Below, piece by piece: positions 18,433-28,443 of a stretch of DNA of 53,055 nucleotides; the stretch's first letter is position 1; the number at the start of each line of letters is the position of its first letter. Below the pieces are notes generated by a model. The model worked only from the letters and a program-made list of their open reading frames with translations. It searched no databases and was not told the DNA's origin. Location: assembly GCA_902705825.1 (NCBI GenBank), contig CACSIL010000023.1:141481-194535 (forward strand). Direction: 5' to 3'. The stretch is from Halioglobus japonicus (lineage in GTDB: Bacteria; Pseudomonadota; Gammaproteobacteria; Pseudomonadales; Halieaceae). A program made the translations under genes and the position numbers.

Positions 18433-19583
18433 GACGCCTGCCTCCTGCGCTGCGGTGGCTTGCGGATATCCCGGTCGATGCGCAGCACCAGCCCCAGCAT
18501 GGCGCAACAGACAATCAGGCTGCTGCCCCCGTAGCTGACAAAAGGTAGAGTCAAACCCTTGGTCGGCAGCAAACCTGAACTTACCCCCATATTGACGAAG
18601 GCCTGGCCGGAAAACACCAGCGCTACGCCGTAGCAGATGTATGCGCCAAATGCATTGCCCGCGCGTATTGCCCGCAGGCCGGTCCAGAGTATTCTGCCTA
18701 TCAGGGCGGCAAACAGCGCGATAACGGCTACCGCACCAATGAAGCCGGTCTCCTCTGCCCAGATGGAGAAAACGAAATCGGTGTGCGCTTCGGGCAGGTA
18801 AAACAGCTTCTGTACACTGTTGCCCAGGCCGACACCTGTCCACTCTCCTCGTCCGAAAGCGATCAAAGACTGGGTCAACTGAAAGCCCGTGTCATAGGGA
18901 TCTGCCCATGGATCGGTATAGGCGGTCAAACGCTTGACCCGGTAGGGTGCAGATGCCACCAGCACCGCCATGGCGCCAAGTGCGCCCAGCACCACGACCA
19001 TAAAGTGGCCGACCTTGACGCCTGCGAGGAACAACATACCCAGTGCAGTCGCCGCGACAATAACGGTGGCACCAAAATCCGGCTCAATCATCAACAACAG
19101 CGTGGTTGCAAACAGCACAGTCATCGGCTTAAGAAAGCCCTGCCATTCGTGTCGCACTTCGTGCTCGCGGCGCACCATATATCCGGCCAGGTACACTACC
19201 ACCGCAAGCTTGGCAATTTCAGAAGGCTGCAGTGTGAACGGTCCCAGGGGCAACCAGCGCTGACTGCCATTGACCTCCAGGCCGACACCGGGAATCAGTA
19301 CCAGAATCAGCAGCGCGAGAGCTGCGAATAACCACCACCAGCCGCTGGACTGCCAAAACTCTGTTCGCACACAGTAGCAGACGGCTGCCGATACCATTCC
19401 GGCCAGCAGGTACACAGTGTGCCGCTGGGTGTGATACCAGGCATTCTGAAAATGCCATTCAGCATATTCTATCGAAGCAGAACTTATCGCCACCAGCCCC
19501 ACCAGCAGCAACGCCAACCCCAACAGGGACAGCGTTGAATCGGGTGCGCCAAGCGACGGAAACTGCTTGCTGATTATGTTCAC
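18429..19583 (-). CDS. ftsW: Septal peptidoglycan polymerase FtsW
   Basis: A 384-residue SEDS family membrane glycosyltransferase that polymerises lipid II at the septum together with FtsI. About ten membrane helices are visible. The characteristic segments include LQPSEIAKLAVVVYLAGY, the loop around GRGEWTGVGLGNSVQK, and the C-terminal GLLPTKGLTLPFVSYGGSS. It overlaps murD by four bases upstream and murG by four downstream. Length is normal. Confidence 0.96.
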   Translation of the reverse strand: MNIISKQFPSLGAPDSTLSLLGLALLLVGLVAISSASIEYAEWHFQNAWYHTQRHTVYLLAGMVSAAVCYCVRTEFWQSSGWWWLFAALALLILVLIPGVGLEVNGSQRWLPLGPFTLQPSEIAKLAVVVYLAGYMVRREHEVRHEWQGFLKPMTVLFATTLLLMIEPDFGATVIVAATALGMLFLAGVKVGHFMVVVLGALGAMAVLVASAPYRVKRLTAYTDPWADPYDTGFQLTQSLIAFGRGEWTGVGLGNSVQKLFYLPEAHTDFVFSIWAEETGFIGAVAVIALFAALIGRILWTGLRAIRAGNAFGAYICYGVALVFSGQAFVNMGVSSGLLPTKGLTLPFVSYGGSSLIVCCAMLGLVLRIDRDIRKPPQRRRQAS

Positions 19584-20944
19584 TGCTGCTCCTCCGCCAA
19601 CGCCCTGACCCGAGCAGCAAACACATTGCCGCGCTCGACGTAGCCGGTGAACATATCGAAGCTGGCGCAGGCCGGAGACAGCAGCACCACATCACCCTTT
19701 ACAGCCTGTTTAGCAGCAGCGGCAACGGCCTCATCCAGAGAGGACACCCTAACTACCGGCGCGGACGAACGCAGCGCCTGCTCAAGCAACGGCGCATCTT
19801 CACCCACCAATATGAGTAGTTTGCAGTGACGCTCGACGGCCTGTTGCAGCTGTGTAAAATCGGCGCCCTTGCCCTGCCCCCCGGCAATCAGCAACACATT
19901 GTTTGCGCCACCGAGCCCATACAGCGCTGCCTCCGTAGCACCGACATTGGTTCCCTTGGAATCATTAACGTAGCGAACGCCAGCAATGTCTGTAACCAGT
20001 TCACAGCGGTGAGGTAGACCCTTAAAGGTCCGCAGAGTTGCCAACATATCTTCCATCGACAGCCCGGCGCAGTGACCCAGCGCCATCGCTGCCAGCGCAT
20101 TGGCTACATTGTGGCGCCCCACAAGACTCAGCTCTGTCACCGGCATCAACAGTTCGTTGCCGCGACTTAGATACTCAATTGTGGACTGCTGGCGCAAGCC
20201 AAAACCACCGGACTCCGGTTCTGCCAGACGCCAGCTCACCACATTCACATCAGTACCGAGCAGCGGCACTGTGAGCGGATCATCCCGGTTTACCACAGCA
20301 GTTTTACAGGCACTGAATATTCGGTGCTTGGCTGTTCGGTAATGCGCCAGCGTACCGTGGCGATCAAGGTGGTCCGCGCTGACATTCAATACTGTGGCCA
20401 CATCCAGGCCCAGGCGATGTGCGCGCTCCAGCTGAAAACTGGAGAGTTCCAACACATACAACTGGCGCTCCGGTGCCAGCAATTCCAGTGCAGGTGTTCC
20501 CAAGTTACCGCCCACGCCCACATTCAGATGAGCATCGCGCGCCATCTGGCCCAGCAATTCAGTTACCGTAGACTTGGCATTCGAGCCTGTGATGCCCACC
20601 ACCGGCGCCGTCGCCTCACGCATAAACAGATCGATATCACCAACGACATCCACACCTGCGGCGACTGCCTGCAACACAATGTTTGCATCCATTGCGACAC
20701 CCGGGCTGACAATCAACTCAGCTGCAGCGGCTACAAGTTCCTGCGGGTAATCACCGGTATACAACTCAACATCCGGCATCTCGCGGCGAAACTCTGCCAA
20801 CCCTGGTGGCTCGGACCGTGTGTCCACAACAACAAAGGGCAGACCACGCTGCAACAGAAAACGCGCGCACGACAGACCAGTGGTACCCAAACCAACCACT
20901 ACGCGGTATTCGCTGTTCGCCATTTTTTGCGAGGCCACTTTCAT
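19580..20944 (-). CDS. murD: UDP-N-acetylmuramoyl-L-alanine--D-glutamate ligase
   Basis: A 454-residue Mur ligase that adds D-Glu to UDP-MurNAc-L-Ala. The N-terminal domain begins with VVVGLGTTGLS, the ATP-binding loop is GITGSNAKST near residue 116, and the C-terminal domain has NDSKGTN. The start is ambiguous: GTG at 20950 abuts the mraY stop, ATG at 20944 has AGG five bases upstream, and GTG at 20938 has AGGTGAG at better spacing. 20944 is used here; the choice changes only a few N-terminal residues. Confidence 0.95.
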   Translation of the reverse strand: MKVASQKMANSEYRVVVGLGTTGLSCARFLLQRGLPFVVVDTRSEPPGLAEFRREMPDVELYTGDYPQELVAAAAELIVSPGVAMDANIVLQAVAAGVDVVGDIDLFMREATAPVVGITGSNAKSTVTELLGQMARDAHLNVGVGGNLGTPALELLAPERQLYVLELSSFQLERAHRLGLDVATVLNVSADHLDRHGTLAHYRTAKHRIFSACKTAVVNRDDPLTVPLLGTDVNVVSWRLAEPESGGFGLRQQSTIEYLSRGNELLMPVTELSLVGRHNVANALAAMALGHCAGLSMEDMLATLRTFKGLPHRCELVTDIAGVRYVNDSKGTNVGATEAALYGLGGANNVLLIAGGQGKGADFTQLQQAVERHCKLLILVGEDAPLLEQALRSSAPVVRVSSLDEAVAAAAKQAVKGDVVLLSPACASFDMFTGYVERGNVFAARVRALAEEQQ

Positions 20945-20950
20945 TCTCAC

Positions 20951-22033
20951 CTAGCGCAACTTCAACGTCGCCAGCCCGAACAGGACCAGCATGACTGTGA
21001 TAATCCAGAAACGCACAATCACGCGCGGCTCCGGCCAACCTTTTAATTCAAAATGGTGGTGGATGGGCGCCATGCGAAAGACCCGCTTGCCCGTTAATTT
21101 GAACGATGCCACCTGAACAATGACTGACACGGTTTCCAGCACAAAAATGCCCCCCATAATGAAGAACACAATTTCATGCCGCGTGATCACCGCCACCGTA
21201 CCCAGCGCTGCGCCCAGGGCAAGAGCGCCGACATCACCCATAAACACCTGTGCGGGATATGTGTTAAACCAGAGAAAGCCAAGTCCGGCTCCCGCGATAC
21301 TCCCGCAGAACACCGCCAGCTCGCCGCTGCCAGCTATATAGGGAATGTGCAGGTAATTCGCGAAATCCACGCGGCCGGTGAGGTAGGCAATAATGCCCAG
21401 TGCAGTACCTACCAGCACAGTCGGCAGAATGGCCAGGCCGTCGAGGCCATCGGTCAGGTTTACCGCATTGCTTGCGCCGACAATCACAAAGTACGCCAGC
21501 ACGATGAACAACGGCCCCATGCTCCAAGCGAAATCTTTGAAGAACGGAATGTACAGCTCAGTGGTTACAGCGGAATCGAAACTCAGGTAGAGGAAAAATG
21601 CTGCAGCCAAACCGATGGCGGATTGCCAGAAGTATTTCCAGCGTGCGGGCAGTCCGCGCGAACTCTTCTCCACAACCTTCCGGTAATCATCAACCCAGCC
21701 TATCGCACCGAACGCCGCTGTCACCAGCAGGGCCAGCCAGAGATAGGAATTGCTCAAATCCCCCCACATCAGACAGGCCACCGCGATGGCCACCAACATC
21801 AGGGCGCCGCCCATAGTCGGCGTACCCGACTTACTGAGGTGGCTTTGCGGGCCATCGTCACGCACGGACTGACCCATCTGGTAGAACTTCAAACGGCGAA
21901 TCATCACCGGGCCCACCAGCAGCGAAATCATAAGCGCTGTGCCAGCAGCCAGGATTCCGCGCAGTGTCAGATACTGAAACACCCGAAATGCGCTTTCGTA
22001 TTGGGTAAGGTATTCCGCCAGCATCATTAACAT
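20951..22033 (-). CDS. mraY: Phospho-N-acetylmuramoyl-pentapeptide transferase
   Basis: A 360-residue ten-helix membrane enzyme that moves phospho-MurNAc-pentapeptide from UDP to undecaprenyl phosphate, making lipid I. The active-site segments are visible: GWVDDYRKV (Asp-Asp pair), [13 protein letters not shown], and the cytoplasmic [15 protein letters not shown] histidine loop near 320-335. Length matches Escherichia MraY (360). GGGGGAG eight bases before the ATG is a strong ribosome site. It starts two bases after the murF stop. Confidence 0.98.
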   Translation of the reverse strand: MLMMLAEYLTQYESAFRVFQYLTLRGILAAGTALMISLLVGPVMIRRLKFYQMGQSVRDDGPQSHLSKSGTPTMGGALMLVAIAVACLMWGDLSNSYLWLALLVTAAFGAIGWVDDYRKVVEKSSRGLPARWKYFWQSAIGLAAAFFLYLSFDSAVTTELYIPFFKDFAWSMGPLFIVLAYFVIVGASNAVNLTDGLDGLAILPTVLVGTALGIIAYLTGRVDFANYLHIPYIAGSGELAVFCGSIAGAGLGFLWFNTYPAQVFMGDVGALALGAALGTVAVITRHEIVFFIMGGIFVLETVSVIVQVASFKLTGKRVFRMAPIHHHFELKGWPEPRVIVRFWIITVMLVLFGLATLKLR

Positions 22034-22035
22034 AA

Positions 22036-23400
22036 TCAGTGCTCCCCCTGCGATTGGTTGGGGAGCAGCGCACGCAGCACCTGTTCCATGCCAGCACTGC
22101 GAGATCCTTTGATCAGCACTGTGTCGCCTTCACCAAACTGGCCTGGCAGCGCATCGAGTATTGCAGCACGATTCTCAAAGTATCGGCCGCCGCTGCCGAA
22201 CGTGCCCACGCAGCCTTCCAGTTCCGGACCTACACCCCACAGCTGCTCAATACCGGCGCTGCGAGCATAGTCACCCATCTCCAGGTGGAGTGCGTCGCTG
22301 TTCTCTCCCAACTCGCGCATGGCACCGAGCACCAGCGTACGGCGACCAGAACAACTCGCCAGCATATCGATAGCGGCGCGCACCGAACCGGGATTGGCGT
22401 TGTAACAATCATCCACCACTACAGCGCCCTGTGGCGTGCGCAGCGAACGCAAACGACCACTCACAGGTTGCAGGGATTCCAGACCGTCACGGATTTCTGT
22501 CAGGGAGATATCGCAAGCCAGCCCCACCGCTACAGCGGCCAGCGCGTTGGACACATTGTGTACGCCGGGCAGTAGCAGACGCATCACCATATCGCCGACT
22601 GGCGTGGACACAGTGAAACTGACACCGTCTATGCCCCGGCTTTGCACATCACGGGCGCTGATAGCAGCGGGCTGCTGCATACCAAAATCGAGCACTGTGG
22701 CGGCAGCCGCACGCTTGCGCCACTGTTTAGCCCAAGGCTGGTCTGCATTGATAATGGCGGTGTCGGTCGCGCCCAGCCTATCGTAGATTTCTCCCTTGGC
22801 CGTCGCGACACCCTCAACGCTGCCAAAGCCCTGCAAGTGCGCAGGCATGGCATTGAGCAATAGCGCAACAGTGGGGCGCGCCAGTTCGCACAACCAATCG
22901 ATATCGCCCGCCTTGGCCGCGCCCATCTCCACCACGGCGAACTCGTGTTCTGGCCGCAGGCGCAGCAATGTCAGCGGCACGCCAATCTCGTTATTGAAGT
23001 TACCCTCAGTAGCCAGTGTTTCACCGCGCTGCGCCAACACCGCATGCACCATATTCTTGACGGTGGTTTTACCGCTACTACCCGTAATCGCTACCAGCGG
23101 GCCACTGAACTGCTGTCGATTCAGCGCACCCAACCGACCCAGCGCTCGCTGTGTATCCGCCACCTGTAACAGGGGTAGAGAGCCGGAAACTGGCTGGGTC
23201 ACCAGCGCCGCTGCAGCGCCTTCACTCTGAACTTGCAGCAGGTAATCATGGCCGTCGAAATGCTCACCGTGTAACGCCACAAACAAGTCGCCGGCCCTGA
23301 CGGTGCGACTGTCGGTCGACACGCCGGTAAACACCTTGTCGTCGCCCAGTAGTTGTGCGGCCAACGGCTCTCTCAATTCTGACAACGTCATGCTGCGCAT
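22036..23400 (-). CDS. murF: UDP-MurNAc-tripeptide--D-alanyl-D-alanine ligase
   Basis: A 454-residue Mur ligase that adds the D-Ala-D-Ala dipeptide and completes the pentapeptide precursor. The N-terminal domain has [16 protein letters not shown], the ATP loop [11 protein letters not shown] lies near residue 108, and [11 protein letters not shown] in the C-terminal region is conserved. The ATG at 23400 shares its A with the murE TGA; a GTG three bases earlier would add one residue. Confidence 0.97.
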   Translation of the reverse strand: MRSMTLSELREPLAAQLLGDDKVFTGVSTDSRTVRAGDLFVALHGEHFDGHDYLLQVQSEGAAAALVTQPVSGSLPLLQVADTQRALGRLGALNRQQFSGPLVAITGSSGKTTVKNMVHAVLAQRGETLATEGNFNNEIGVPLTLLRLRPEHEFAVVEMGAAKAGDIDWLCELARPTVALLLNAMPAHLQGFGSVEGVATAKGEIYDRLGATDTAIINADQPWAKQWRKRAAAATVLDFGMQQPAAISARDVQSRGIDGVSFTVSTPVGDMVMRLLLPGVHNVSNALAAVAVGLACDISLTEIRDGLESLQPVSGRLRSLRTPQGAVVVDDCYNANPGSVRAAIDMLASCSGRRTLVLGAMRELGENSDALHLEMGDYARSAGIEQLWGVGPELEGCVGTFGSGGRYFENRAAILDALPGQFGEGDTVLIKGSRSAGMEQVLRALLPNQSQGEH

Positions 23401-24884
23401 CACGACACCATTCTCCCGGCCAGAACTGAGCGCGCGTGCGCCTCATCACTGAACGGCAGTCGCACGCCATCAACCAGTTGGTAGTCCTCGTGACCTTTAC
23501 CCGCAATAACGATGCAATCACCGCTACGCGCAGCCGACAATGCTGACTCGATAGCCTCCGCGCGATCCACCACCAGAGTGTAATCACCGCTACACCCCGA
23601 TTCGATGTCCCGCATAATTCTCAGCGGTTCCTCGCTGCGCGGGTTATCACTGGTTACCACCACACGATCAGACAACGAGCAGGCAACACGACCCATCACC
23701 TGGCGTTTTTCCCTGTCCCTATCTCCACCACATCCGAACACGGTGATCAGCGAACCACCCACGTGAGGACGCAGCGCCATCAATACATGTTCCAGCGCAT
23801 CCGGGGTATGCGCATAATCCACCACCACCTGCAGACCGTGGTTGTTCGGTACCAGCGCCATACGACCGGGCACAGGCTGCAACCCGGCTACCGCGTCGAG
23901 AATCGCGGGCAAGCTTTCTCCGGCCAATGCCAGTGACGCCACAGCCGCCGCGAGGTTTGCAAGATTGAAATCGCCAGGCAGCGGGCTGAAAAATTCTGTC
24001 GACCCCCACGGGCTGTGTAGCATTGCGCGCACCCCGTCTGCACCAAACTGCGCGTTTTCAATACGCAGGTCTGCCGCTGCCCCACTCGCCGAGTAGGTGA
24101 TCACCTGAGCACTTGCGGCGACCGCGGCGCGCACGCTGTCCACGAAGGGGTCATCGGCGTTTATCACCGCATACTGCAAACCTTCGCTGGCAAACAGACG
24201 CAACTTGGCACGTCCGTAGGCATCCATGGTGCCGTGATAGTCCAGGTGATCGTGTGAGAGGTTGGTGTATATAGCGGTCGTGAATTCCACGCCGTTTACC
24301 CGACCCTGTTCCAGTGCATGCGAGGATACCTCCATGCACACAGAAAGCACGCCCTGCTCCAGCCATTCAGCCAACTTCTGTTGCAGCGACAAGGCATCTG
24401 GCGTGGTATTTACCGCTGCCGAAATATCGTCTCCCAGCGTGATACCCAGCGTACCAATCACGCCGCATGACTTTCCACGCGCTCGAGTCAGTTGGCCTAC
24501 GATACGGCTAGTTGTCGTTTTACCATTTGTACCGGTGACACCAACCACGTGCATCGAATGACTGGGGTTACGGTAGAAGCGGGCAGCGATGATGCCCGCC
24601 TCAAAATGCAACTCCGGCAGTTCTACCAGCGGCACTGGAATGTCATCGACAAAACCTGCAACGGGCGCCTCGGCAACTACAGCGGCAGCACCATTGGCGA
24701 CGGCCTGCTCAATGAACTGACGGCCATCATGCAATTCTCCAGGCATCGCCAGAAACAGATCTCCAGGGCGTACCTTGCGGCTGTCCAGCTGCATGCCGCT
24801 GATCATAATGTCGGCACCTGCATTATCATCCCTGCCCAGCAAGCTCGGCAGCGACATCGGAACCGCCTGCGCAGCCGGCATCAT
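23400..24884 (-). CDS. murE: UDP-MurNAc-L-Ala-D-Glu--meso-diaminopimelate ligase
   Basis: A 494-residue Mur ligase that adds the third stem-peptide residue. The ATP loop GTNGKTTTS is at 118-126, and the specificity motif DNPR (413-416) marks a meso-DAP enzyme rather than a lysine-adding one. That fits Gram-negative A1-gamma peptidoglycan. GGGGGG lies five bases before the start. It overlaps ftsI by four bases upstream. Confidence 0.97.
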   Translation of the reverse strand: MMPAAQAVPMSLPSLLGRDDNAGADIMISGMQLDSRKVRPGDLFLAMPGELHDGRQFIEQAVANGAAAVVAEAPVAGFVDDIPVPLVELPELHFEAGIIAARFYRNPSHSMHVVGVTGTNGKTTTSRIVGQLTRARGKSCGVIGTLGITLGDDISAAVNTTPDALSLQQKLAEWLEQGVLSVCMEVSSHALEQGRVNGVEFTTAIYTNLSHDHLDYHGTMDAYGRAKLRLFASEGLQYAVINADDPFVDSVRAAVAASAQVITYSASGAAADLRIENAQFGADGVRAMLHSPWGSTEFFSPLPGDFNLANLAAAVASLALAGESLPAILDAVAGLQPVPGRMALVPNNHGLQVVVDYAHTPDALEHVLMALRPHVGGSLITVFGCGGDRDREKRQVMGRVACSLSDRVVVTSDNPRSEEPLRIMRDIESGCSGDYTLVVDRAEAIESALSAARSGDCIVIAGKGHEDYQLVDGVRLPFSDEAHARSVLAGRMVS

Positions 24885-26614
24885 ATGCGCCCCCCGGCTA
24901 GCTGGACGTCGGTAGCACCCACGGTGCTGATTTCGGTGGGCGGCACATTAAGAATCCGCAGCGAGGCAGCGGTTATTTCCGAGAACACGGGAGCAGCTAC
25001 TGCGCCACCACCGTAGAGCGCACCCTTGGGATCATTGATAACCACCACGGTGACAATACGCGGGTTATCTATTGGGGCCACTCCGGCAAAAAGCGCAACG
25101 TACTTGTTTTTTTCATACCCGGCAGGTCCAACCTTATGCACGGTACCGGTCTTGCCGCCGACCTGATAACCCGGGACTCTCGCCTTTCGCGCCGTACCAT
25201 CTTCGTTAGTCACTGCGTGAAGCATACTCACCAGCTTGGCGGCCGTTTGTGAATCGATTACGCGCTTGCCCTCGGGTAACTCGCCCTCCAGTGCCAGCAG
25301 GGATACCGGTTGCTGCACACCGCCATTGGCAAATACAGAGTAGGCGCTGGCAAGCTGCAGCGGTGTCGCTGTGATGCCATACCCAAACGCCAGCGAGACT
25401 TTATCCGTGGCGTACCAGCGTGCGTGATTGGGTAAACTGCCAGCGCTTTCCCCCGGGAACCCGGTGCCGGGTGCCTGTCCGATACCAAAACGATGGAACA
25501 CCTCCCAGATAGGCTCATGCCCCAGATCCAAAGCGATCTTGGTAACGCCCACCTGGCTGGATTTCTGTAGCACACGCGTCATGCTGATCAGACCGTAGTT
25601 ACGCGGATCTGGATACACCTTCGGGCCCACGCGAATCCGCCCTGGCGAGGTATCTATCATCGTCTCGGGAGAGAAGCGACCGCTCTCAAGGGCTGCGACC
25701 ATGGTAAGACTCTTCATGGTGGAGCCGGGCTCATAGACATCGGTGACCGCGCGATTGCGCATGCCAGCTGGCCCACCGGATTTTTGCCCATTCGGGTTAT
25801 AGACCGGATAGTTGACCATGGCCAGCACTTCGCCGGTGTGGCTATCCAGAGTAACCACGGTGCCAGACTCAGCCCCCAAGGCGGTAACTGCGCGCTGCAG
25901 TTCCCGGTGTTGTACATGTTGCAGACGCAGATCAATACTCAGACGCAGATCCTTGCCAGATTCCGCCGGCTGCAACACACCGATATCACGCACCATTTCG
26001 CCGTGCAGATCCTTGATGTATTTTTTCTTGCCCGGCCTGCCCTCCAGCCAATCGTTGTAGGTTAGCTCCAACCCGGCAATACCCTGGCCATCGACATTGG
26101 TAAACCCGACAAGCTGAGCAGCAACCTCACCGGCGGGATAAAAACGGCGGTACTCCCGCTCACTGAACACACCGGGTATTTTCTTCTCCAGTATCGTCCG
26201 CGCATGCGCGGGCACCTGATGTCGCAGGAGATACATGAACTGCTTGCCCTCGTAACGCGACAGCTTTTCCTGCAGCTCCGGCAGCTCCATATCCAGCGCC
26301 TGCGCCAGTTCCCCCAGCCGCGATGAGTCTTTCAATAATTGTGGGTTGGCCCAGATGGATACCACAGGCGTGCTGACCGCCAGCGGTTCGCCGCGCCGAT
26401 CCGTGATCACACCGCGGTAGGCCGGTATTTCTGCGGTGCGCAGGGAGCGCTTGGCCCCCTGACCCTGCAAGAACTCATACCCGTGTTCCAGATCGAGTAT
26501 CTGCAACGACAACACCCGCCATACCAACAGAACGAGCATCGCGCAAAGTACGCCGACAAGGGCGTAAAAACGCCACATCGGCAGCGACTGGACCTGAGTG
26601 TTCGCCCGCCTCAC
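24881..26614 (-). CDS. ftsI: Septal transpeptidase FtsI (PBP3)
   Basis: A 577-residue class B penicillin-binding protein that cross-links septal peptidoglycan with FtsW. One N-terminal membrane helix (about 16-38) is followed by a pedestal domain and a transpeptidase domain. The catalytic SxxK is STMK (Ser298, Lys301) and KTG is at 488-490. The second motif reads SSQ (352-354), where SxN is expected; the codon is CAG. GTG start overlapping the ftsL stop (GTGA). Length is close to Escherichia FtsI (588). Confidence 0.96.
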   Translation of the reverse strand: MRRANTQVQSLPMWRFYALVGVLCAMLVLLVWRVLSLQILDLEHGYEFLQGQGAKRSLRTAEIPAYRGVITDRRGEPLAVSTPVVSIWANPQLLKDSSRLGELAQALDMELPELQEKLSRYEGKQFMYLLRHQVPAHARTILEKKIPGVFSEREYRRFYPAGEVAAQLVGFTNVDGQGIAGLELTYNDWLEGRPGKKKYIKDLHGEMVRDIGVLQPAESGKDLRLSIDLRLQHVQHRELQRAVTALGAESGTVVTLDSHTGEVLAMVNYPVYNPNGQKSGGPAGMRNRAVTDVYEPGSTMKSLTMVAALESGRFSPETMIDTSPGRIRVGPKVYPDPRNYGLISMTRVLQKSSQVGVTKIALDLGHEPIWEVFHRFGIGQAPGTGFPGESAGSLPNHARWYATDKVSLAFGYGITATPLQLASAYSVFANGGVQQPVSLLALEGELPEGKRVIDSQTAAKLVSMLHAVTNEDGTARKARVPGYQVGGKTGTVHKVGPAGYEKNKYVALFAGVAPIDNPRIVTVVVINDPKGALYGGGAVAAPVFSEITAASLRILNVPPTEISTVGATDVQLAGGRI

Positions 26615-26934
26615 TGTGGCACGACCTTGAACAAATCCAGGTCAGGCGCTGTCATACCCAGATCACTGCGCGCTACTTTCTCCACCCGGTAGTGCGATGC
26701 CCAGGTGCTTTGTTCGAGTACCAGACGGCCGTAATCCTCATGCAGATACCACTGTGAGGATTCCAGCGCCTGCAACTGCGCATAAAGCGCGCGACAGGCG
26801 TGAGTAGAGTAGATTGCGGCAAATGCAGATGCCACAACCAGCACAAGCAGCGCAGCATTGCAGAAGAGCAGTTGGCGACTAGCCCCCTGCTCACTCTGCC
26901 TCGCGCTCGCGCGCATTACACTGCTTTCAGCCAC
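26611..26934 (-). CDS. ftsL: Cell division protein FtsL
   Basis: A 107-residue bitopic protein of the FtsQLB complex. It has a short cytoplasmic tail, one membrane helix (about 22-44) and a periplasmic coiled coil (about 45-90) containing the QLQALESSQWYLHEDYGRL type heptad region. Sequence similarity in this family is low; identity is carried mostly by position between rsmH and ftsI and by size. GTG start; the rsmH stop lies 21 bases upstream. Confidence 0.92.
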   Translation of the reverse strand: MAESSVMRASARQSEQGASRQLLFCNAALLVLVVASAFAAIYSTHACRALYAQLQALESSQWYLHEDYGRLVLEQSTWASHYRVEKVARSDLGMTAPDLDLFKVVPQ

Positions 26935-26955
26935 TCTAGTTTCCCACTCGCCGGT

Positions 26956-27873
26956 TTAGCTTATTTTTTCCGCTACACGCATCACCGCACTGCGCGCACG
27001 AACATTACCTGCTACTTCTTCATCACTTGCCCGAATCGCTTTCCCCACCAGACGCATACGTCTGTTGAGTGCACTCTCCAGCACTGGAACACCGCGAGGC
27101 AGCGAATCACCCCGCGCCATGTCGCGCATGTAGCGCTTCACCAGACGATCTTCCAGAGAGTGAAAACTGATCACCACCAAGCGGCCGCCAACACGCAATA
27201 GATCCAGCGCGACAGACAGAAACAACTGTAGGTCCTCAAGTTCGCGATTCACTTTGATGCGAATCGCCTGGAAAGCGCGAGTGGCGGGATGCTTGTGTTT
27301 TTCCCAGCGAGGGTGCGCCGCCTTGACCACGCTGGCCAACTGTCCGGTGGTCTCAAGAGGGGATTCCTCCCGTGCGGCAACAATCGCCGCAGCGATGCGA
27401 CGCGCAAAACGCTCCTCACCGTACTCCTTCAACACGCCGGCTATATCCTGCAGGTCTGCATACGACAGCCATTGCGCCGCAGTTTCCCCGCTGCTGGTAT
27501 CCATTCGCATATCCAGAGGACCGTCCTGCATAAAGCTGAAACCGCGATCGCCTTCATCAAGCTGCGGGCTGGAAACACCCAAATCCAATAAAATGCCATC
27601 AACTGCGTCGATCCCCATCCCACGCAGTTGATGGGGAAGCGCAGCGAACGACCCATGGAAAAACTCAAAACGGGGTTCACTCTCTGCCAACTCATGCGCC
27701 ACGGATGCGGCGGCAAGATCCTTATCCACACCCAACACGCGGCCATCGTCGTTCAATTTCTGCAATAAATAGCGGCTGTGACCACCGCGACCGAAGGTGC
27801 CATCCACATAGAAACCTCCCGGCTTTGTTACCAGGGCATCGACGGCCTCGCGCAACAGAACAGTTTGATGCAT
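26956..27873 (-). CDS. rsmH: 16S rRNA m4C1402 methyltransferase
   Basis: A 305-residue SAM-dependent methyltransferase that makes N4-methyl-C1402 in the decoding centre of 16S rRNA. The SAM-binding [14 protein letters not shown] segment lies near residue 25, with [20 protein letters not shown] near 100 and [11 protein letters not shown] near 250. The ATG at 27873 has AGGTGG five bases upstream and is preferred over the GTG at 27882. It lies nine bases after the mraZ stop. Confidence 0.96.
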   Translation of the reverse strand: MHQTVLLREAVDALVTKPGGFYVDGTFGRGGHSRYLLQKLNDDGRVLGVDKDLAAASVAHELAESEPRFEFFHGSFAALPHQLRGMGIDAVDGILLDLGVSSPQLDEGDRGFSFMQDGPLDMRMDTSSGETAAQWLSYADLQDIAGVLKEYGEERFARRIAAAIVAAREESPLETTGQLASVVKAAHPRWEKHKHPATRAFQAIRIKVNRELEDLQLFLSVALDLLRVGGRLVVISFHSLEDRLVKRYMRDMARGDSLPRGVPVLESALNRRMRLVGKAIRASDEEVAGNVRARSAVMRVAEKIS

Positions 27874-27882
27874 AGCAGCCAC

Positions 27883-28338
27883 CTAGAGCTTGAGCGACAT
27901 CAGTTCATCGGGCAATTCGGCTTCGGGACCGGAATCCCGCAGCGCCTGGTCTCGTTCGGCCAGCCACAGTGATTCTGACCACAATTCCAATTTCTCCCCC
28001 TGACCGACCAGTACCACGGCCTTATCGAGCTGCGCATAGTCCCGCAGGGACTGCGGCAGCAGGAGACGGCCACTGCCGTCAAGTTCAAGATCAGAGGCGT
28101 AACCCAACATCAGGCGCTGAAAGCGTTTTACCGCAGGCTTAAGTGTTGGTAGATTCTGGATATCTTTCTCAATGCGCTCCCACTCGGGCAGCGGATAAAT
28201 TACAAGGCAAGTCGCTTGAGTATCGATTGTTACAACAACCTGACCCTCGGATTTCGCACGCAATGGCTCGCGCAGGCGCGTTGGCATAGCCAATCGCCCC
28301 TTGGCGTCCATATTGATGTGCTGTACTCCGCGAAACAC
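27883..28338 (-). CDS. mraZ: Transcriptional regulator MraZ
   Basis: A 151-residue AbrB-fold DNA-binding protein, first gene of the dcw operon. Both SpoVT-AbrB type halves are present: the first around INMDAKGRLAMPTRLRE (about 8-24) and the second around DLELDGSGRLLLPQSLRDYA (about 80-100), each with the conserved DxxGR. MraZ represses its own operon by binding repeats upstream; matching repeats are found at 28371-28405. The start codon is GTG, with a purine-rich GGGGAAAG before it. Confidence 0.96.
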   Translation of the reverse strand: MFRGVQHINMDAKGRLAMPTRLREPLRAKSEGQVVVTIDTQATCLVIYPLPEWERIEKDIQNLPTLKPAVKRFQRLMLGYASDLELDGSGRLLLPQSLRDYAQLDKAVVLVGQGEKLELWSESLWLAERDQALRDSGPEAELPDELMSLKL

Positions 28339-28370
28339 CCTGGCTTTCCCCGCTCAAAATTGACTTTTTA

Positions 28371-28405
28371 CCCACAAAAAGCCAAAAACTCCCACTTCTT
28401 TCCAC
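28371..28405 (-). promoter_or_regulatory. MraZ-binding repeat array
   Basis: On the minus strand four TGG-type repeats begin exactly ten bases apart: TGGA, TGGG, TGGC and TGGG (plus-strand CCA triplets preceded by C, G, C, T at 28371, 28381, 28391 and 28401). MraZ is known to bind TGGGN repeats separated by five bases, i.e. a 10-bp period. The array lies just downstream of the predicted transcription start, so MraZ bound here would block the promoter or early elongation. Confidence 0.75.
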
Positions 28406-28413
28406 TTTTCGAC

Positions 28414-28443
28414 ACTATAGGTCTGCCACTGAGAGAGTGTCAA
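28414..28443 (-). promoter_or_regulatory. Sigma-70 promoter of the dcw operon (Pmra)
   Basis: Minus-strand -35 TTGACA (perfect consensus, 28438-28443) and -10 TATAGT (28414-28419) separated by 18 bases. It is followed by the MraZ repeats and mraZ, and is probably the main promoter for the 17-kb dcw transcript. Confidence 0.8.

Noticed and set aside
18433..18843. Long N-terminal extension of the MurG reading frame
   Set aside because: It lies in another frame of ftsW, has no similarity to MurG, and the ATG at 18432 gives the correct start, length and ATGA overlap.
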